Shown here: one piece after another, positions 8,846-17,436 of the stretch
How the letters are laid out: every line of letters begins with the position of its first letter
Numbering within the stretch: the first letter of the stretch is position 1
Assembly (NCBI RefSeq): GCF_024539675.1
Contig: NZ_JAHHIT010000040.1
Coordinates: forward strand, 62,001-126,000
DNA length: 64,000 nt
Source of the DNA: Streptomyces hilarionis
Lineage (GTDB): Bacteria; Actinomycetota; Actinomycetes; Streptomycetales; Streptomycetaceae
Reading direction: 5' to 3'
Made by a program: the position numbers and the translations under genes
The notes under the pieces: generated by a model
What the model saw: the letters and a program-made list of their open reading frames with translations, nothing else
The model's database searches: none
Told to the model about the DNA's origin: nothing

Positions 8846-9993
8846 CGGAGAACAGTTGGACCCGATGGCCCTCCCGGGAGGCGCTGAGCCCCAAGGAGGT
8901 GTCGCGCCCCAGGCGGGTGCTCGCCTGGGCGGTGCGGCTGCTGGTGCTGAGCGCGCTGATGTGGGCGGCCTTCCACGACGGCCGTGTGCACGGGTGGACC
9001 GCGGTGGCCGGCGCCGGCGGAGTCCTGGTGGCCGGCGGGCTGGCCTGGGCCCTGTTCCGGACCACGCTCGACCACCGGCTGTGGCCCTCCCTGGCACTCG
9101 TGGCCATGCTGCTGGGGCTGGCGGTCGGGTCCGAGGCCGCGGGATTCCGCTCGCCGGCGGTCGTCCTGTGCTGCGGCTGCGCGATCACGGCCCTGGAGCG
9201 GCTGCCCTTGATCGCGGCCGTTCCGGTGGCCTCGGCCGGGTTCGCCGCCTTCGCCGCGGTCGACGACGGCAACGCGCTGACCTCGGCCTCCGTCATCGGG
9301 GGCATGGCCCTCGCCGGCTACGCCCTGCGGCTGGACGCCGAGGCCCGGGGCACCGCGCAGCGACTGCTCGCCCAGGAGCGGGCGGCGCGTGCAGCCGAGG
9401 CCGAGTCCGCCGCTCTCGCCGAGCGGGCCCGGATCGCCCGGGAGATCCACGACGTCCTGGCGCACAGCCTCTCGGCGCAACTTGTGCACCTGGAAGCGGC
9501 CCGGCTGCTGATCGAGCGGGGAGCGGACCGCGAGCAGATCCTCGAGCGCGTCGTGGCGGCCCGTGGGATGGCGCGCGACGGCCTGGACGAGACCAGACAG
9601 TCCCTCTCCGCGCTCCGGGGCGAACTGACGCCGCTGGAGGACTTCCTCAGCGGTCTCGTCCTCTCGTCGGACGACGCCGAGGTCACGGTCGAGGGCCGAC
9701 GCCGGCCGCTGCCGGCCGAGGCGTCGCAGGCCGTGCGCAGAGTCGCCCAGGAAGCCCTCACGAACGTCCGCAAGCACGCACCGGGCGCGAAGGTCCGCGT
9801 CAGCCTGGAGTACGGGCCGCGTGAAGTCACCCTGGATGTGCGGGACACAGGGGGCTCGCCGGGTGAACTCGCGGAGGCCGGGGGCGGGTACGGTCTGCTG
9901 GGCATGCGGGAGCGCGCCGAGTTGCTGGGCGGCTCGCTCGTCGCGGGACCGGACGAGGAAGGGTTCGTGGTGACGCTGAAGGTGCCGGTATGA
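8842..9993 (+). CDS. NarL-type sensor histidine kinase
   Basis: A 383-residue membrane kinase. An N-terminal block of about five hydrophobic segments (30-165) lacks a recognisable extracellular sensor domain. A short coiled coil leads to a HisKA_3 domain with EIHDVLAHSL, where His203 is the phosphorylated residue. The HATPase_c domain has the N-box EALTNVRKHA and the G-box GGGYGLLGMRERAELLGG. AAGGAG at 8831 precedes GTG 8842. The stop overlaps the next start (ATGA), so kinase and regulator are one coupled pair. The signal is not inferable; the short-loop membrane sensor suggests detection of envelope changes. Confidence 0.92.
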   Translation: MTENSWTRWPSREALSPKEVSRPRRVLAWAVRLLVLSALMWAAFHDGRVHGWTAVAGAGGVLVAGGLAWALFRTTLDHRLWPSLALVAMLLGLAVGSEAAGFRSPAVVLCCGCAITALERLPLIAAVPVASAGFAAFAAVDDGNALTSASVIGGMALAGYALRLDAEARGTAQRLLAQERAARAAEAESAALAERARIAREIHDVLAHSLSAQLVHLEAARLLIERGADREQILERVVAARGMARDGLDETRQSLSALRGELTPLEDFLSGLVLSSDDAEVTVEGRRRPLPAEASQAVRRVAQEALTNVRKHAPGAKVRVSLEYGPREVTLDVRDTGGSPGELAEAGGGYGLLGMRERAELLGGSLVAGPDEEGFVVTLKVPV

Positions 9994-10673
9994 CCGAGGA
10001 GCCGGAGAGGAAGCCTGCCAGGGTGGTGGTCGCGGACGACCAGACGGTCGTCCGGGAAGGCATCGTGATGCTGCTCGGGCTGCTGCCCGGAGTCGAGGTC
10101 GTGGGCGCGGCCGGTGACGGGGAGGAGGCGGTGCGCCTCGTCGCCGAACTCGCCCCCGACGTGGTGCTGATGGACCTGCGCATGCCCCGCTGCGACGGAG
10201 TGGAGGCGACCCGGCGCATCCGCGCGCACCATCCGGGGACGCAGGTGGTGGTGCTCACGACCTTCGCCGACGACGACTCCCTGTTCCCCGCGCTGAGAGC
10301 GGGGGCGCGCGGCTACCTCACGAAGGACGCCGGCGGCGACGAGATCGTCCGGGCCGTGCACAGCGTGCTGTCCGGGGACGCGGGGCTGTCCCCGAGCGTC
10401 CAGCGAAGACTGCTGGAGCGTCTGTCGGCGCCTGAGCCGGAACGGGCGGCGCCCCCGGTCCCGCCCGACGGGCTGACCACACGGGAGTCGGAGGTGCTCG
10501 TGCTGATCGCCGACGGTCTGAGCAACCAGGAGATCGCGCGCCGGCTGAGTGTGTCCACCGCGACCGTGAAGACCCACATCAACAACATGTTCACCAAGAC
10601 GGGGCTCAAGGGCCGTGCCCAGGCCGTGCGGTACGCGTATCGAAAGGGGTTGGTACGACCGCCCACAGGGTGA
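9990..10673 (+). CDS. NarL/LuxR-family response regulator
   Basis: A 227-residue regulator. The receiver domain (about 10-125) has Asp16/Asp17 in ADDQ, phosphoacceptor Asp62 in LMDLRMP and the conserved Lys in YLTKDA. A LuxR-type helix-turn-helix occupies about 160-225 (LTTRESEVLVLIADG, then SNQEIARRLSVSTATVKTHI). It is coupled by a 4-nt overlap to the kinase before it and is its obvious partner. The targets are unknown; the adjacent membrane protein gene at 8321 is a likely member of the regulon. Confidence 0.93.
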   Translation: MTEEPERKPARVVVADDQTVVREGIVMLLGLLPGVEVVGAAGDGEEAVRLVAELAPDVVLMDLRMPRCDGVEATRRIRAHHPGTQVVVLTTFADDDSLFPALRAGARGYLTKDAGGDEIVRAVHSVLSGDAGLSPSVQRRLLERLSAPEPERAAPPVPPDGLTTRESEVLVLIADGLSNQEIARRLSVSTATVKTHINNMFTKTGLKGRAQAVRYAYRKGLVRPPTG

Positions 10674-10753
10674 ATGGCCCGTTGGTCACCTGATGGGGTG
10701 AAGTGTTCGGGGAAGAAGAGTCAGGGAAGTTCCCGTTCTGTCCATCCTTGGGC

Positions 10754-11332
10754 ATGCAGTCAAGCAACAATCGTGCCCGTGCCGACGAGGGCGGTCCCGA
10801 GACCGGCGGTCCCACGTCGCACGCGCGCGAACACCACGAGGATCCGGGCCGGGCATACGTCGAGGCGGCAGGAGACCTGCACTACGAGGACCCGTGGTAC
10901 GACGCCCTCGCCTCCGGCTGGGGCGAGTCGGTCGCTGTCGGCCCGCACCGGGGCGAGGTGCCGGCGGCCCGCCGCGAGCGGGAGACCGGCGCCGCGGCGG
11001 CGGCCCAGGTCTATCTCGAGGTGCAGCGCAGCGCGGCCTTCCAGGAGGTCCGTCGCCGCTACCGCCGTTTCGTGGCGCCCGCCGTCCTCGGCTTCTTCGC
11101 CTGGTACGTGGCCTACGTCGTGGCCGCCACGACCGTGCCGGAGCTCATGGCACGGCCCGTGGCGGGGGCGGTGAACGTGGCGTTCCTCGCCGGTCTCGGA
11201 CAGTTCCTCAGCACGTTCCTGCTCACCTGGGCCTACGCGCGCCACGCGCGGCTGCGCAGGGACCGGGCTGCGCTCGAACTGCGCTGGGACACACAGGAGC
11301 TGACCCGCGGAGCGAGGGGCGGTGCGTCGTGA
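10754..11332 (+). CDS. DUF485 membrane protein (symporter partner)
   Basis: A 192-residue protein if ATG 10754 is used; a GTG at 10703 would add 17 residues. Neither has a strong ribosome-binding site. The N-terminal 95 residues are acidic and soluble. The DUF485 core (QRSAAFQEVRRRYRRFVAPA) leads into two transmembrane helices (about 115-135 and 148-172). DUF485 proteins such as E. coli YjcH are encoded before ActP-type monocarboxylate symporters, exactly as here. The stop overlaps the symporter start by 4 nt (GTGA). The long N-terminal extension is typical of actinobacterial versions. Confidence 0.85.
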   Translation: MQSSNNRARADEGGPETGGPTSHAREHHEDPGRAYVEAAGDLHYEDPWYDALASGWGESVAVGPHRGEVPAARRERETGAAAAAQVYLEVQRSAAFQEVRRRYRRFVAPAVLGFFAWYVAYVVAATTVPELMARPVAGAVNVAFLAGLGQFLSTFLLTWAYARHARLRRDRAALELRWDTQELTRGARGGAS

Positions 11333-12921
11333 CCGGCAACCATCAGACTCCGGCGCTGCTGCTGTTCAGCGCCTTCGTGGCGGTGACACTCGGGATCACC
11401 ACCTGGGTGAGCCGCAACCGGCACGGATCGGCCGAGGAGTTCTACGCCGGCGGACGGTTGTTCTCCCCGATGGAGAATGGTTTTGCCATCGCGGGGGACT
11501 ACATGTCGGCCGCCTCCTTCCTGGGCGTCACCGGGCTCATCGCGCTGTTCGGGTACGACGGGCTGCTGTATTCGGTGGGCTTCCTCGTCGCGTGGCTGGT
11601 GGTGTTGTTCCTCGTCGCCGAACTGGTGCGCAACTGCGGCCGGTTCACCCTCGCCGACGTGGTGGCCGCGCGCATGAGCGAGCGACCGGTGCGCATCGCG
11701 TCGGGAACCTCCTCGGTCACCGTGTCCGTTCTCTACCTGGTGGCGCAGATGGTGGGCGCGGGCAGTCTGGTCGCCCTGCTGCTCGGCAACACGGGCGAGG
11801 CGGCGCGGTCCTGGGCCGTCATCGGCGTCGGCGCGCTCATGATCGTCTACGTGTCGCTGGGAGGGATGCGGGCCACCACCTGGATCCAGATCGTGAAGGC
11901 GGTGCTGCTCATGGGCGGCGCCGTCGTCCTGACCGTGCTCGTCCTGGTGCGCTTCCACGGCGACTTCGACCAGTTGCTGCGCACGGCCGCGGACCGCAGT
12001 GGACACGGCGCTGCGTTCCTGGCGCCCGGGCTCAAGTACGGCGGGGACTGGACGGCGCGGTTCGACTTCATGAGCCTGGGGCTCGCGCTGGTGCTGGGCA
12101 CGGCCGGGCTGCCGCACATCCTGTCCCGCTTCTACACCGTGCCGACCGCACAGGCCGCCCGGCGTTCCACCGTCTGGGCGATCGGGCTGATCGGCGGCTT
12201 CTATCTGATGACGATCGTGCTCGGCTTCGGCGCGGCGGCGATCGTCGGTCCGCAGGCCGTGCGCGGGTCGAACGCGTCGGGGAACACCGCGGTGCCGCTG
12301 CTGGCACTCGACCTCGGGGGCGGCGCGGGCTCCACGGGAGGCACGGTGCTGTTCGCGGTCGTGACGGCCGTCGCCTTCGCCACGATCCTCGCCGTCGTCG
12401 CCGGCATCACGCTCGCCTCGTCGACGTCGGTGGCGCACGACCTCTACGCCTCGCTGCGACGACGCAACGCCCGACCCCGTAGCGAGGTCGCGGTGGCGCG
12501 GGTCGCCGCCGTGGGCGTCGGCGTGGTCGCGATCGGTCTCGGCCTGCTGGCCCGCGATCTGAACGTCGCCTTCCTGGTCGGGCTGGCCTTCGCGGTCGCC
12601 GCGTCCGCCAACCTGCCGGTGCTGCTGTACGCGCTGTTCTGGCGGAGTTTCACCACCCGGGGCGCCGTGTGGGCGGTGTACGGCGGTCTGGTCCCGGCGC
12701 TGGCACTCGTCGTGCTCTCGCCGGTGGTCTCGGGCAGCCCCGAGTCGCTCTTCCCGGACGTGGACTTCCAGTACTTCCCGCTGCAGAACCCCGGCCTGGT
12801 CTCGATCCCCCTCGGCTTCCTGGCGGGCTGGCTCGGCACCGTGACCTCCACCGAGATCGCCGACGAGGCCAAGCACGCGGAGACGGAGGTGCGGTCGCTG
12901 ACCGGGGCGGGGGCCGCGTGA
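11329..12921 (+). CDS. Sodium/solute symporter, ActP-like (acetate/monocarboxylate)
   Basis: A 530-residue SSS-family transporter with about 13 hydrophobic segments. Family marks include the early GGRLFSPMENGFAIAGDYMS stretch, which belongs to the sodium-binding helix of the ActP branch. LGTAGLPHILSRFYTVP occurs mid-protein, followed by SSTSVAHDLYASL. It is translationally coupled to the DUF485 gene, the usual gene pair for acetate, propionate or pyruvate uptake. The exact substrate is not readable from sequence. The start is GTG at 11329. Confidence 0.9.
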   Translation: MTGNHQTPALLLFSAFVAVTLGITTWVSRNRHGSAEEFYAGGRLFSPMENGFAIAGDYMSAASFLGVTGLIALFGYDGLLYSVGFLVAWLVVLFLVAELVRNCGRFTLADVVAARMSERPVRIASGTSSVTVSVLYLVAQMVGAGSLVALLLGNTGEAARSWAVIGVGALMIVYVSLGGMRATTWIQIVKAVLLMGGAVVLTVLVLVRFHGDFDQLLRTAADRSGHGAAFLAPGLKYGGDWTARFDFMSLGLALVLGTAGLPHILSRFYTVPTAQAARRSTVWAIGLIGGFYLMTIVLGFGAAAIVGPQAVRGSNASGNTAVPLLALDLGGGAGSTGGTVLFAVVTAVAFATILAVVAGITLASSTSVAHDLYASLRRRNARPRSEVAVARVAAVGVGVVAIGLGLLARDLNVAFLVGLAFAVAASANLPVLLYALFWRSFTTRGAVWAVYGGLVPALALVVLSPVVSGSPESLFPDVDFQYFPLQNPGLVSIPLGFLAGWLGTVTSTEIADEAKHAETEVRSLTGAGAA

Positions 12922-12975
12922 CGGGTGGCGGACCCGCTGGTCGTCGTACCGTCCGGGTGGCGCGCCGGAGCCCGG

Positions 12976-13668
12976 TCACGGCGCCACCCACGCGTAACGG
13001 TGCTCCGGCCGGCCCGTGTCGCCGTACTTCAGGGAGAGGTGCAGCCGTCCGGCCTGTTCGAGCTGGCGGAGGTAGCGCTGTGCCGTGGAGCGGCTCAGGC
13101 CGGTCTCGGCGGCGACCTCATGGGCCGACAGCGGGTGGCCGGCGCCGTGCAGGACGGTGCAGATCAGGTCGGCGGTGGGTTCGGAGTGGCCGCTCGCAAG
13201 GCCGGGCGAGGACGGTCCCGGGCCGGTGCGCAGGGCGCCGAAGATGCGGTCGACCTGCTCCTGTCCGGCGACACCGTGGCCGCCGACCCGGTCGACCGTG
13301 CGGCGCAGGGCGGCGTAGGAGTCCAGGCGGGTGCGCAGCGCGGTGAACGTGAACGGTTTGACCAGGTAGTGCAAGGCGCCCAGACGCATCGCGGTGCGCA
13401 CCGTCGTCACGTCGCCGGCCGCGGTGATCATGATGACGTCGGTGCCGTGGCCCTGTTCCCGCATGCGGTGGACGAGGTCGAGACCGGTTCCGTCGGGCAG
13501 GTAGTGGTCGAGCAGCACCAGGTCGATGTTGCCCCGTTGCACGCAGGCGAGCCCCTGGGCAGCACTGTGTGCCCGCGCGGCGACCCGGAATCCGGGAACC
13601 TTCCCCACGTATTTTGCGTTGATCTCGGCGACACGGAAGTCGTCGTCCACCACCAGGACGTCAATCAT
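12976..13668 (-). CDS. CitB/DcuR-type response regulator, orphan copy
   Basis: A 230-residue regulator. The receiver domain (1-120) has the acidic cluster VVDDD, phosphoacceptor Asp54 in LLDHYLPD and Lys in YLVKPF. The C-terminal half (about 170-225) has a helix-turn-helix, LSRSTAQRYLRQLEQAGRL, of the CitB/DcuR class. It is clearly paralogous to the regulator at 16756-17436: the same length class, the same C-terminal RPEHRYAW motif and much shared sequence by eye. Unlike that copy it has no adjacent kinase. It is transcribed divergently from the ABC importer genes. The start is ATG at 13668 with GAGAGAGG upstream on its strand. Confidence 0.9.
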   Translation of the reverse strand: MIDVLVVDDDFRVAEINAKYVGKVPGFRVAARAHSAAQGLACVQRGNIDLVLLDHYLPDGTGLDLVHRMREQGHGTDVIMITAAGDVTTVRTAMRLGALHYLVKPFTFTALRTRLDSYAALRRTVDRVGGHGVAGQEQVDRIFGALRTGPGPSSPGLASGHSEPTADLICTVLHGAGHPLSAHEVAAETGLSRSTAQRYLRQLEQAGRLHLSLKYGDTGRPEHRYAWVAP

Positions 13669-13720
13669 CGGGCCTCTCTCCTGCAGGCCAGGCGGGCGTG
13701 AGCCCGTGTTTCGGCTTCGC

Positions 13721-13767
13721 TGTTGTAGCGCGAGCAAAATGAGCACAACAGACCTTTGCAAGCAAAA
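13721..13767. promoter_or_regulatory. Candidate operator cluster between response regulator and ABC importer
   Basis: This intergenic stretch is notably A-rich for this genome. It contains TGTTGT (13721) facing ACAACA (13745), three AGCAAAA-like repeats (13733, 13742, 13761) and the near-palindrome TTTGC-AA-GCAAA (13755-13766). It lies between divergent starts and is a plausible binding site for one or both CitB-type regulators. Confidence 0.4.
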
Positions 13768-13827
13768 GAAGCGCATGCGCTCACAAGGCTGATGCTGTCC
13801 CGCGGGTCGCCTCTACCGTCCCCGGCC

Positions 13828-14643
13828 ATGAGCGCACACACCAGCCCCGCCATCGAGCTGCGGGGCGCGAGCAAGGTCTTCAGGACCCCGTCGGGGGCCG
13901 CGCACACCGCGGTGCGGGAACTCGACCTCACCGTCGGTCACGGCGAGTTCGTGGCCGTCGTCGGACCGACCGGTTGCGGGAAGTCCACGACGCTGACCCT
14001 GGTCAGCGGGCTGGAGGAGCCCACCCAGGGCGAGGTCCTGGTCGCCGGGCAGCCCGTGCGTGGCGTCGGCGACAAGGTCGGCTTCGTCTTCCAGCAGGAC
14101 GCGACGTTTCCCTGGCGCACGGTCCTGTCGAACGTCATGGCCGGTCCCCGCTTCCGCGGCGTGCCCAAGGCGGAGGCGAAGAGCCGGGCCCGTGAGTGGC
14201 TCGGCCGGGTCGGACTCGCCGCCTTCGAGGACCGGTATCCGCACCAGCTCTCCGGGGGCCAGCGCAAACGCGTCGCCCTCGCCGCGACCTTCGTCAACGA
14301 CCCCCAGATCCTGCTCATGGACGAGCCGTTCTCCGCGCTCGACGTGCAGACCAGGGCGCTCATGTCGGACGAGCTGCTCGAACTGTGGGAGGGCACGGGC
14401 GCGTCCGTCGTGTTCGTCACCCACGACCTCGAGGAGTCCATCGCGCTGGCCGACAAGGTCGTCGTGATGACCGCCGGTCCCGCGACCGTCAAGCAGGTCT
14501 TCGACATCGACCTGCCGCGACCGCGCAAGGTCGAGTCGGTGCGTCTGGAGCCGCGGTTCATCGAGATCTACCGCGAGATCTGGGAGTCCCTCGGTGAAGA
14601 GGTCCGCATCACCCGCGAAAGAGGTGCCGCCCATGTCGCCTGA
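13828..14643 (+). CDS. ABC importer ATP-binding protein (nitrate/sulfonate/NMT1 class)
   Basis: A 271-residue ATPase of the SsuB/TauB/NrtD class. Walker A is GPTGCGKST (46-54), the Q-loop is FVFQQD (88-92), the signature is LSGGQRKR (141-148), Walker B is ILLMDEP (161-167) with the D-loop SALD, and the switch His is His199. The unusual LSGGQRKR is near the canonical LSGGMRQR of this class. ATG 13828 is the start matching the family N-terminus; a ribosome-binding site is poor. The last codons overlap the permease start by 11 nt. It energises uptake by the neighbouring permease and lipoprotein. Confidence 0.92.
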   Translation: MSAHTSPAIELRGASKVFRTPSGAAHTAVRELDLTVGHGEFVAVVGPTGCGKSTTLTLVSGLEEPTQGEVLVAGQPVRGVGDKVGFVFQQDATFPWRTVLSNVMAGPRFRGVPKAEAKSRAREWLGRVGLAAFEDRYPHQLSGGQRKRVALAATFVNDPQILLMDEPFSALDVQTRALMSDELLELWEGTGASVVFVTHDLEESIALADKVVVMTAGPATVKQVFDIDLPRPRKVESVRLEPRFIEIYREIWESLGEEVRITRERGAAHVA

Positions 14644-15496
14644 CCTTCTCAGCACGCCGGTGGCCGACGCCGTCCCCGTACCGGACCGCGCCCACTCACG
14701 CGCGCGTGCCGCCCGCAGACGCAAGATCGTCGTCACGGTGTTCCGCGTCCTGCTTCTGGTGGCCGTGCTCGCCCTGTGGGAAGGACTGTCCCGCGCCGAG
14801 GTCATCGATCCGTTCAACTTCTCGATGCCGAGCAAGATCTGGGACCAGATCTACACCTGGCTCACGCACGGTACTGCGCTCGGCTCGCTCGGCGAGCAGA
14901 TCTGGTACACGCTCTACGAGGCGCTGCTCGGCTGGATCATCGGTGTGGTCGCGGGCGTCGTGTGCGGCATCGCGCTCGGGAGGATCACCTTCCTGGCCGA
15001 CATCCTTGGTCCATACATCAAGGTGCTCAACTCCATCCCCAGGATCGTGCTGGCCCCGATCTTCGTGATCTGGTTCGGGCTCGGTCCGGCCTCCAAGGTC
15101 GCCTCGGCCGTCGTCCTGGTGTTCTTCCCGGTGTTCTTCAACGCCTTCCAGGGCGCCCGCGAGGTCGACCGCAACCTGGTCGCCAACGCCCGCATCCTCG
15201 GCGCGAGCGACCGCCGCGTGACCCTTCAGGTGGTTATCCCGTCCGCCACCTCCTGGATCTTCACCAGCCTGCACGTCAGCTTCGGCTTCGCCCTGATCGG
15301 CGCGATCGTGGGGGAGTACATCGGCGCGACCAAGGGGATCGGGCTCCTCGTCGCCCAGTCCCAGGGCACCTTCAACGCGGCCGGCGTGTACGCGGCCATG
15401 GTCATCCTCGCCGTCGTCGCCCTGGTCGCCGAAGGCCTGCTGACCTTCGCCGAGAGCCGCATCTTCCGCTGGAAGCCCTCCGGCTCGGACGGCTGA
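14633..15496 (+). CDS. ABC importer permease (SsuC/TauC class)
   Basis: A 287-residue membrane protein with about six helices. The ATPase-coupling EAA loop is visible as ILGASDRRVTLQVVIPSA, followed by the conserved C-terminal GAIVGEYIGATKGIG segment. The N-terminal 40 residues are cytoplasmic and Arg-rich. AAAGAGG at 14618-14625 precedes ATG 14633, inside the end of the ATPase gene. It is the membrane component of the importer formed with the ATPase before it and the lipoprotein after it. Confidence 0.92.
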   Translation: MSPDLLSTPVADAVPVPDRAHSRARAARRRKIVVTVFRVLLLVAVLALWEGLSRAEVIDPFNFSMPSKIWDQIYTWLTHGTALGSLGEQIWYTLYEALLGWIIGVVAGVVCGIALGRITFLADILGPYIKVLNSIPRIVLAPIFVIWFGLGPASKVASAVVLVFFPVFFNAFQGAREVDRNLVANARILGASDRRVTLQVVIPSATSWIFTSLHVSFGFALIGAIVGEYIGATKGIGLLVAQSQGTFNAAGVYAAMVILAVVALVAEGLLTFAESRIFRWKPSGSDG

Positions 15497-15683
15497 CCTC
15501 CGCACGAACACCCCGGACGTCGTCCCCGCCGCCTCGGATGCCTCGGACGCTCCCCGGTCGACCCGCGTGCCCTGTGCCCCGTGCCCCATCCGTGCGTCAG
15601 GGCCACCGCCCGCCCGCCTTCCCTCTCGCCCTTCCGCCCCTCGCCATCCCGCATCGCCTTCTCACAAGGACGTGAACCCCGCC

Positions 15684-16742
15684 ATGCGCACAACCGCCAG
15701 ATACGCCGCCGCCGCCGCCGGCCTGCTCGCCCTCTCCTCGCTCACCGCCTGTGCCAACGACGCCGCCGGAACGACGTCGTCCGGCGCCGACACCAAGGGC
15801 GACGGCGAGGGCACCAAGGTCAAGATCATGGTCGGTGGCCTGGACAAGGTCATCTACCTGCCCGCCATGCTCACCCAGCGCCTGGGCTACTTCGACGCCG
15901 AGGGACTCGACGTCGAGCTGCTGAGCGAACCGGCCGGTGTGCAGGCCGAGACCGCACTCGTCTCCGGCCAGGTGCAGGGCGCCGTCGGCTTCTACGACCA
16001 CACCCTCGACCTTCAGGTGAAGGGCAAGGAGGTGGAGTCCGTCGTCCAGTTCTCGCAGGCGCCCGGCGAGGTGGAGATCGTGTCGACGAAGGCCGAGGGC
16101 GACATCGCCTCGCCCAAGGACTTCAAGGGCAAGAAGCTCGGCATCACGGGCCTCGGCTCCTCGACCGACTTCCTCACCAAGTACCTCGCCGTCAAGAACG
16201 GCGTGAAGGTCAGCGAGTTCACCCCGGTCGCCGTGGGCGCCGGGCCGACCTTCATCGCGGCGCTGCAACAGGGCGCCATCGACGGCGGTATGACGACCGA
16301 CCCGACCGTGGCGACGATCCTGGACAAGAAGGCCGGCAAGATCCTGCTCGACATGCGGACGCCGCAGGGCTCCCAGGAGGCGCTCGGCGGACCGTACCCG
16401 TCGTCAAGCCTGTACATGCAGACGAGTTGGGTCAACAGCCACAAGGACACTGTCCAGAAGTTGGCCAATGCATTCGTCAAGACGCTCACGTGGATGTCCA
16501 CCCACAGTGCGGGCGACATCGCCGACAAGATGCCGGCCGACTACTCGCAGGGCAACAAGATGCTGTACGCCGTGGCCATCAAGAACACGCTGCCCATGTT
16601 CACCAAGGACGGCGTGATGCCCAAGAACGGCCCGGAGACGGTGGAGAAGGTCCTCAAGGCGTTCAACCCGAACATCCAGAACGCCAAGGTGGACCTCGAC
16701 AAGACGTACACGACCGAGTTCGTCCAGAAGGCGACGGGCTGA
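15684..16742 (+). CDS. ABC importer substrate-binding lipoprotein (NMT1/SsuA-like)
   Basis: A 352-residue lipoprotein with a short basic start, a hydrophobic core and lipobox LTAC, giving lipidated Cys23. The mature part is an NMT1/SsuA-type periplasmic-binding fold: VKIMVGGLDKVIYLPAML near the start, then LGYFDAEGLDVELL, KGKKLGITGLGSSTD and a run of lobe-2 motifs. Relatives bind thiamine-pyrimidine precursors, sulfonates, nitrate or aromatic acids, and the substrate here is unresolved. ATG 15684 is chosen; AAGGA at 15666 is rather far and a GTG at 15672 is too close to it. A 187-bp gap follows the permease. It converges on the regulator gene at 16756 with only 13 bp between them. Confidence 0.9.
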   Translation: MRTTARYAAAAAGLLALSSLTACANDAAGTTSSGADTKGDGEGTKVKIMVGGLDKVIYLPAMLTQRLGYFDAEGLDVELLSEPAGVQAETALVSGQVQGAVGFYDHTLDLQVKGKEVESVVQFSQAPGEVEIVSTKAEGDIASPKDFKGKKLGITGLGSSTDFLTKYLAVKNGVKVSEFTPVAVGAGPTFIAALQQGAIDGGMTTDPTVATILDKKAGKILLDMRTPQGSQEALGGPYPSSSLYMQTSWVNSHKDTVQKLANAFVKTLTWMSTHSAGDIADKMPADYSQGNKMLYAVAIKNTLPMFTKDGVMPKNGPETVEKVLKAFNPNIQNAKVDLDKTYTTEFVQKATG

Positions 16743-16755
16743 CGGTCCGAGCGCC

Positions 16756-17436
16756 TCAGGCGCGGGTCGCCCACACGTAACGGTGTTCCGGGCGGCCCGC
16801 GTCGCCGTACTTCAGCGTCAGACGCGCCCTCCCCGTGCGCTCCAGGAGTTTCAGATAACGCTGGGCGGTCTGCCGGCTGACCCCCGTCCGGTCGGCGATC
16901 TCCTGGGCCGACAGGGGCCCTTCGGCGCTCATCAGCGACTGGCGCACGAGCTCGGCGGTGGTGGGCGAGTGCCCCTTGGGCAGGCCAGGCTCCGACGGGG
17001 CGGACAGCGCGCCGAAGATCCGGTCGACGTCGGCCTGTTCGGCCTCGCCGCCGCCGTCCAGGGTGCGGCGCAGCTCCGCGTAGGCCTCCAGCTTGGCCCG
17101 CAGACCGGCGAAGGCGAACGGTTTCACCAGATACTGCAGCGCGCCCTGGCGCATGGCGGCCTGTACCGTCCCGACGTCCCGCGCGGCGGTCACCATGATC
17201 ACGTCCGTCTGGTGGCCGCGCCGGCGCATCTCCTGGACGACCTCCAGACCCGTCTCGTCGGGCAGGTAGTGGTCCAGCAGGACGAGATCCACGCGGGGCA
17301 GTGTCGCCAGCCGGTGCAGCGCTTCGGCCGCGCTGTGGGCCTCGCCCGCGACATGGAAGCCGGGCACCTTCACGACGTAGGCGGCGTTGACGCGGGCGAC
17401 CCGCGTGTCGTCGTCCACGACCAGGACCTCGATCAC
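16756..17436 (-). CDS. CitB/DcuR-type response regulator, kinase-linked copy
   Basis: A 226-residue regulator. The receiver domain has VVDDD at the start, phosphoacceptor Asp55 in LLDHYLPDETG and Lys in YLVKPFAF. The C-terminal helix-turn-helix is VSRQTAQRYLKLLERTGRA. The GTG start overlaps the kinase stop by 4 nt (GTGA), so the two are translated together. It is a close paralogue of the orphan regulator at 12976, and the two enclose the ABC importer genes. CitB-type systems normally control uptake of small carboxylates or similar nutrients, which makes the enclosed importer a probable target. Confidence 0.92.
   Translation of the reverse strand: MIEVLVVDDDTRVARVNAAYVVKVPGFHVAGEAHSAAEALHRLATLPRVDLVLLDHYLPDETGLEVVQEMRRRGHQTDVIMVTAARDVGTVQAAMRQGALQYLVKPFAFAGLRAKLEAYAELRRTLDGGGEAEQADVDRIFGALSAPSEPGLPKGHSPTTAELVRQSLMSAEGPLSAQEIADRTGVSRQTAQRYLKLLERTGRARLTLKYGDAGRPEHRYVWATRA

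Noticed and set aside
10703..10753. GTG 10703 as start of the DUF485 protein
   Set aside because: Possible, but its extra residues are unlike the family and the AT-richer stretch looks like promoter; ATG 10754 is preferred with low certainty.
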